Shown: positions 13,869 through 15,602 of the stretch, one piece after another
Layout of the letters: the number at the start of each line of letters is the position of its first letter
How positions within the stretch are numbered: the stretch's first letter is position 1
NCBI GenBank assembly: GCA_964490085.1
Contig: CAZBAO010000030.1
Span: forward strand, 1-15,602
Source of the DNA: RGIG3009 sp964490085
Lineage (GTDB): Bacteria; Bacillota; Clostridia; Oscillospirales; Acutalibacteraceae
DNA length: 15,602 bases
Direction of reading: 5' to 3'
Translations under genes and position numbers: made by a program
The notes under the pieces: model-generated
Seen by the model: only the letters and a program-made list of their open reading frames with translations
Databases searched by the model: none
Told to the model about the DNA's origin: nothing

Positions 13869-14387
13869 TTATTTGCCGTGCACCATCGGCTTAACGCCGC
13901 GTTCCAGTGCCTTAAATAAAAACGGCAGCCCGACCAACTGAACCGGAGTCACGATCGCCGCCTGGATCAACCGTCCCGGCAAAAACACCAAAAACGCCTT
14001 GTCATACAAAATGCTCAGCCACAGCGTGTTCAAACACAGCGTACAGATCACCTGCACGGCAACCACCGCCATCACGATACGCCACATGCTAACGGTTTTG
14101 TAAAAGCACAGTCCGTAGATCAGACCGATCATTACCGCCGTAACGGTAAATCCTAAAAAATACGGCCCGTTGGGGAACAGCAGGGCACCGATCACATCAC
14201 TGAGCCCGTGCACCACGAGGGCTGCTACCGGTCCATACAGATACGCGACGATCGCCACCGCAAACAACGAAAGCCCCAACCGCTCGGTGGTGGTGTTAAG
14301 CGAAGCCAACCGCGCCAACACCACGTCCACCGCGATCATCATGCCGCAGACAACCAATTTGACAACACCGTTTTTGCTTTTTTTCAT
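13869..14387 (-). CDS. folT: Folate-specific ECF transporter S component (FolT)
   Basis: A 172-aa membrane protein that binds folate and works with a shared energising module (EcfA, EcfA', EcfT), which is not in this window. The start is ATG 14387, with AAGGAGGG (14402-14395) 7 bases upstream; the frame is open to 14522, but that DNA is the riboswitch. About six hydrophobic segments are visible: 9-28, 39-52, 54-70, 78-95, 102-126 and 133-157. The segment L-F-P-N-G-P-Y-F-L-G-F-T (70-81) and the preceding G-P-V-A-A-L-V-V-H-G-L-S-D-V-I-G are typical of FolT. The tetrahydrofolate riboswitch just upstream independently supports folate as substrate. No clear terminator separates it from the deacetylase-fold gene downstream. 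Confidence 0.93.
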   Translation of the reverse strand: MKKSKNGVVKLVVCGMMIAVDVVLARLASLNTTTERLGLSLFAVAIVAYLYGPVAALVVHGLSDVIGALLFPNGPYFLGFTVTAVMIGLIYGLCFYKTVSMWRIVMAVVAVQVICTLCLNTLWLSILYDKAFLVFLPGRLIQAAIVTPVQLVGLPFLFKALERGVKPMVHGK

Positions 14388-14393
14388 AAAACG

Positions 14394-14429
14394 TCCCTCC
14401 TTATTCTCCTGTTGTTGAATAAGGAGGGA
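14394..14429 (-). promoter_or_regulatory. Ribosome-binding-site sequestering hairpin (riboswitch expression platform)
   Basis: On the - strand, TCCCTCCTTATT (14429-14418) pairs perfectly over 12 bp with AATAAGGAGGGA (14405-14394), which contains the folT Shine-Dalgarno site, around a 12-base loop. When formed, it hides the ribosome-binding site. Confidence 0.9.
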
Positions 14430-14448
14430 TATCTCGTCCTTATGTTCA

Positions 14449-14548
14449 ACAGCGGGATGCGACCGACAAACCGCAAGAAAACTCTTTTCGTCCGCACGGC
14501 AACTCCCCGTCCGCGGCGGCACTTAACGCTCATCGGTCTACTCTGTGT
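14449..14548 (-). promoter_or_regulatory. Tetrahydrofolate (THF) riboswitch, folT leader aptamer
   Basis: Read on the - strand, the element opens with the conserved AGAGTAGAC (14544-14536), then GAGCGTTAAGTG, matching the THF class I aptamer core, and closes with TCGGTCGCATCCCGCTGT (14466-14449), which contains the conserved GCATCC. P1 is ACAG/CTGT (14546-14543 with 14452-14449). P2 is built by GACCGA/TCGGTC. A GC-rich middle helix (CCGC/GCGG and ACGG/CCGT) and a small GAAAA-GAG-TTTTC hairpin complete the fold. The element begins about 11 bases after the asnB stop. It controls folT through the downstream switch hairpin, so bound THF should lower translation. Confidence 0.93.
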
Positions 14549-14558
14549 TTTGTATCGA

Positions 14559-15602
14559 TCAGTTCAAAACAAAGAACTGCTCATACCATAAAATAAACGT
14601 GTAAACGGTCCAGATCTTCTTCATGTTGTGCGATTTGCCCTGCTTATGATCTTCGAGCAACTGTAAAATCGCCTCGGTGTTGAAGAACTTTTCCGCAATC
14701 TCGCCCGAGAAAGCCGTTTTGACTCGCTCGTAATAGGTGTCCTGCCGCAGCCAGTCGTTGAGCGGCACCGGGAACCCTAATTTTTTCTTGTGTGCCGTGC
14801 GCTCCGGCAACTGCCTGAGCGCCGCCGCACGAAGTGCCACCTTGGTGGTATTGCCGTCAATACGGTACTTCGTCGGCAGAGTCACGGCAAGCTCCAGCAT
14901 CTTTTTGTCCAAAAACGGCACGCGTAGCTCCAAAGAATTCGCCATACTCATACGATCTGCCTTTTGCAGGATATCGTACAGCATCCAGGTCTGCATATCC
15001 ACGTACTGCAGCTGCGTAGGCTCGTCAAGATGTACCACCTTCTCAAAATGCGGCTTGGACAGCTCCACCGGATCACACGGCGTGCCGGGATTCTTCAAAA
15101 ACTTAGCCCGCTCGTCACGGGTAAATACGTAGTTGGCACGCATAAACCGCTCATACGGAAGCATCGCTCCGCGAACGGCAAACCGTTTGCCCTTGACACT
15201 CTCCGGTAACCGTCGGGCAATCGCCGCAACACCCTTGCGCAGCACGCGCGGGACGCGGCTGTATTTGTGAAAATGCCCGCCCTCTAAATACATCGGATAG
15301 CCGCCGAACAGCTCGTCGGCACCCTCACCGGACAGCACGACCTTCACATACTTCGCCGCGTTTTCCGCCAGAAAATACAGCGGCACCTCGGAAGGATTCG
15401 GCAGCGGCTCGTCCATAAAATACTGGATCTTGCCCGCCATATCGAAATATTGTTCAGCCGACACCTTGTTGGCGATGTTTTCCACGTTGATCTCTTTGGA
15501 AAAGGCCTGCGCATACGGCAGCTCGCTGTATTGCTCCTCCTCGTATCCAACGGAAAAGGTTTTGACAGCCGCCGCCACCTTGGACACCTCGCGCACCACA
15601 TA
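14559..15602 (-). CDS. asnB: Asparagine synthase (glutamine-hydrolysing), synthetase domain; 5' part outside the window
   Basis: The C-terminal synthetase half of an AsnB-type enzyme, which converts aspartate, ATP and glutamine-derived ammonia to asparagine. The frame is open to the right edge (reading Y-V-V-R-E-V-S-K), so the apparent start near 15599 is an internal Val; the glutaminase domain and the S-G-G-V-D-S-S ATP pyrophosphatase loop lie beyond the window. Visible are V-L-S-G-E-G-A-D-E-L-F-G-G-Y-P (about 88-102 of the fragment), M-D-E-P-L-P-N-P-S-E-V-P upstream of it, and R-M-S-M-A-N-S-L-E-L-R-V-P-F-L-D, all standard for the synthetase site. About 348 residues are present of an expected 600 or so. 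Family members also amidate cell-surface or secondary products, so the in vivo substrate is likely but not certain to be aspartate. It is followed within 11 bases by the THF riboswitch, with no terminator seen. Confidence 0.95.
   Translation of the reverse strand, partial: YVVREVSKVAAAVKTFSVGYEEEQYSELPYAQAFSKEINVENIANKVSAEQYFDMAGKIQYFMDEPLPNPSEVPLYFLAENAAKYVKVVLSGEGADELFGGYPMYLEGGHFHKYSRVPRVLRKGVAAIARRLPESVKGKRFAVRGAMLPYERFMRANYVFTRDERAKFLKNPGTPCDPVELSKPHFEKVVHLDEPTQLQYVDMQTWMLYDILQKADRMSMANSLELRVPFLDKKMLELAVTLPTKYRIDGNTTKVALRAAALRQLPERTAHKKKLGFPVPLNDWLRQDTYYERVKTAFSGEIAEKFFNTEAILQLLEDHKQGKSHNMKKIWTVYTFILWYEQFFVLN

Noticed and set aside
14388..14522. A 45-residue N-terminal extension of FolT
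   Set aside because: It would be encoded by the riboswitch aptamer and its switch hairpin; ATG 14387 has the ribosome-binding site.
15597..15599. A GTG near the right edge as the start of asnB
   Set aside because: The frame stays open to the edge and the residues fit the region just after the S-G-G-V-D-S-S loop, so the gene is cut by the window.
1..15602. Phage, insertion sequence, CRISPR array, toxin-antitoxin or other defence system
   Set aside because: No transposase, integrase, spaced direct repeats, tRNA-linked att sites or defence domains were seen; gene content is housekeeping or surface-glycan related.

Overview
The window reads as a chromosomal stretch of a low-to-mid GC Gram-positive anaerobe of the class Clostridia, most likely in the Oscillospirales/Ruminococcaceae area. 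This is an inference from gene content and sequence style; there is no rRNA marker. The supporting signs are a CIRCE-controlled hrcA-grpE-dnaK-dnaJ operon in Gram-positive order, a folT gene under a tetrahydrofolate riboswitch, near-consensus housekeeping promoters, purine-rich Shine-Dalgarno sites with frequent GTG/TTG starts, a ProRS with a C-terminal Cys cluster, and many clostridial protein types. It looks like ordinary core and near-core chromosome. I see no phage, transposon, CRISPR array, tRNA or rRNA.

Left block (1-2850, + strand): the 3' part of proS, a cytosolic cyclophilin, a Cys-rich metal-binding protein and a second, lipoprotein cyclophilin form a compact array that ends at a bidirectional terminator. 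A converging Mrp/NBP35-type Fe-S carrier ATPase follows on the - strand.

Middle-left block (3700-6580): two paralogous short phosphoglycosyl transferases are divergently transcribed from a 347-bp AT-rich intergenic region. Next comes a P-loop ATPase whose C-terminal half looks like a copy of its N-terminal half with a decayed Walker A motif. A 15-bp terminator hairpin closes the block.

Middle-right block (6585-12510, - strand): hrcA, grpE, dnaK, dnaJ and then an AI-2E/PerM family membrane protein that has its own promoter. A perfect CIRCE operator sits at the presumed transcription start of hrcA, and a 28-nt perfect palindrome separates dnaK from dnaJ.

Right block (12540-15602): a small uncharacterised 84-aa protein with a strong promoter, divergent from hrcA; a polysaccharide-deacetylase-fold protein with no export signal, under a consensus promoter; folT, an ECF folate transporter S component, preceded by a THF riboswitch whose ribosome-binding-site switch can be read base by base; and the 3' part of asnB, running off the right edge.

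I found no clearly new system. The items most worth a second look are the riboswitch expression platform, the degenerate tandem P-loop protein, the orphan divergent glycosyl-phosphate transferases, the cyclophilin/Cys-rich/cyclophilin cluster and the small protein beside hrcA.
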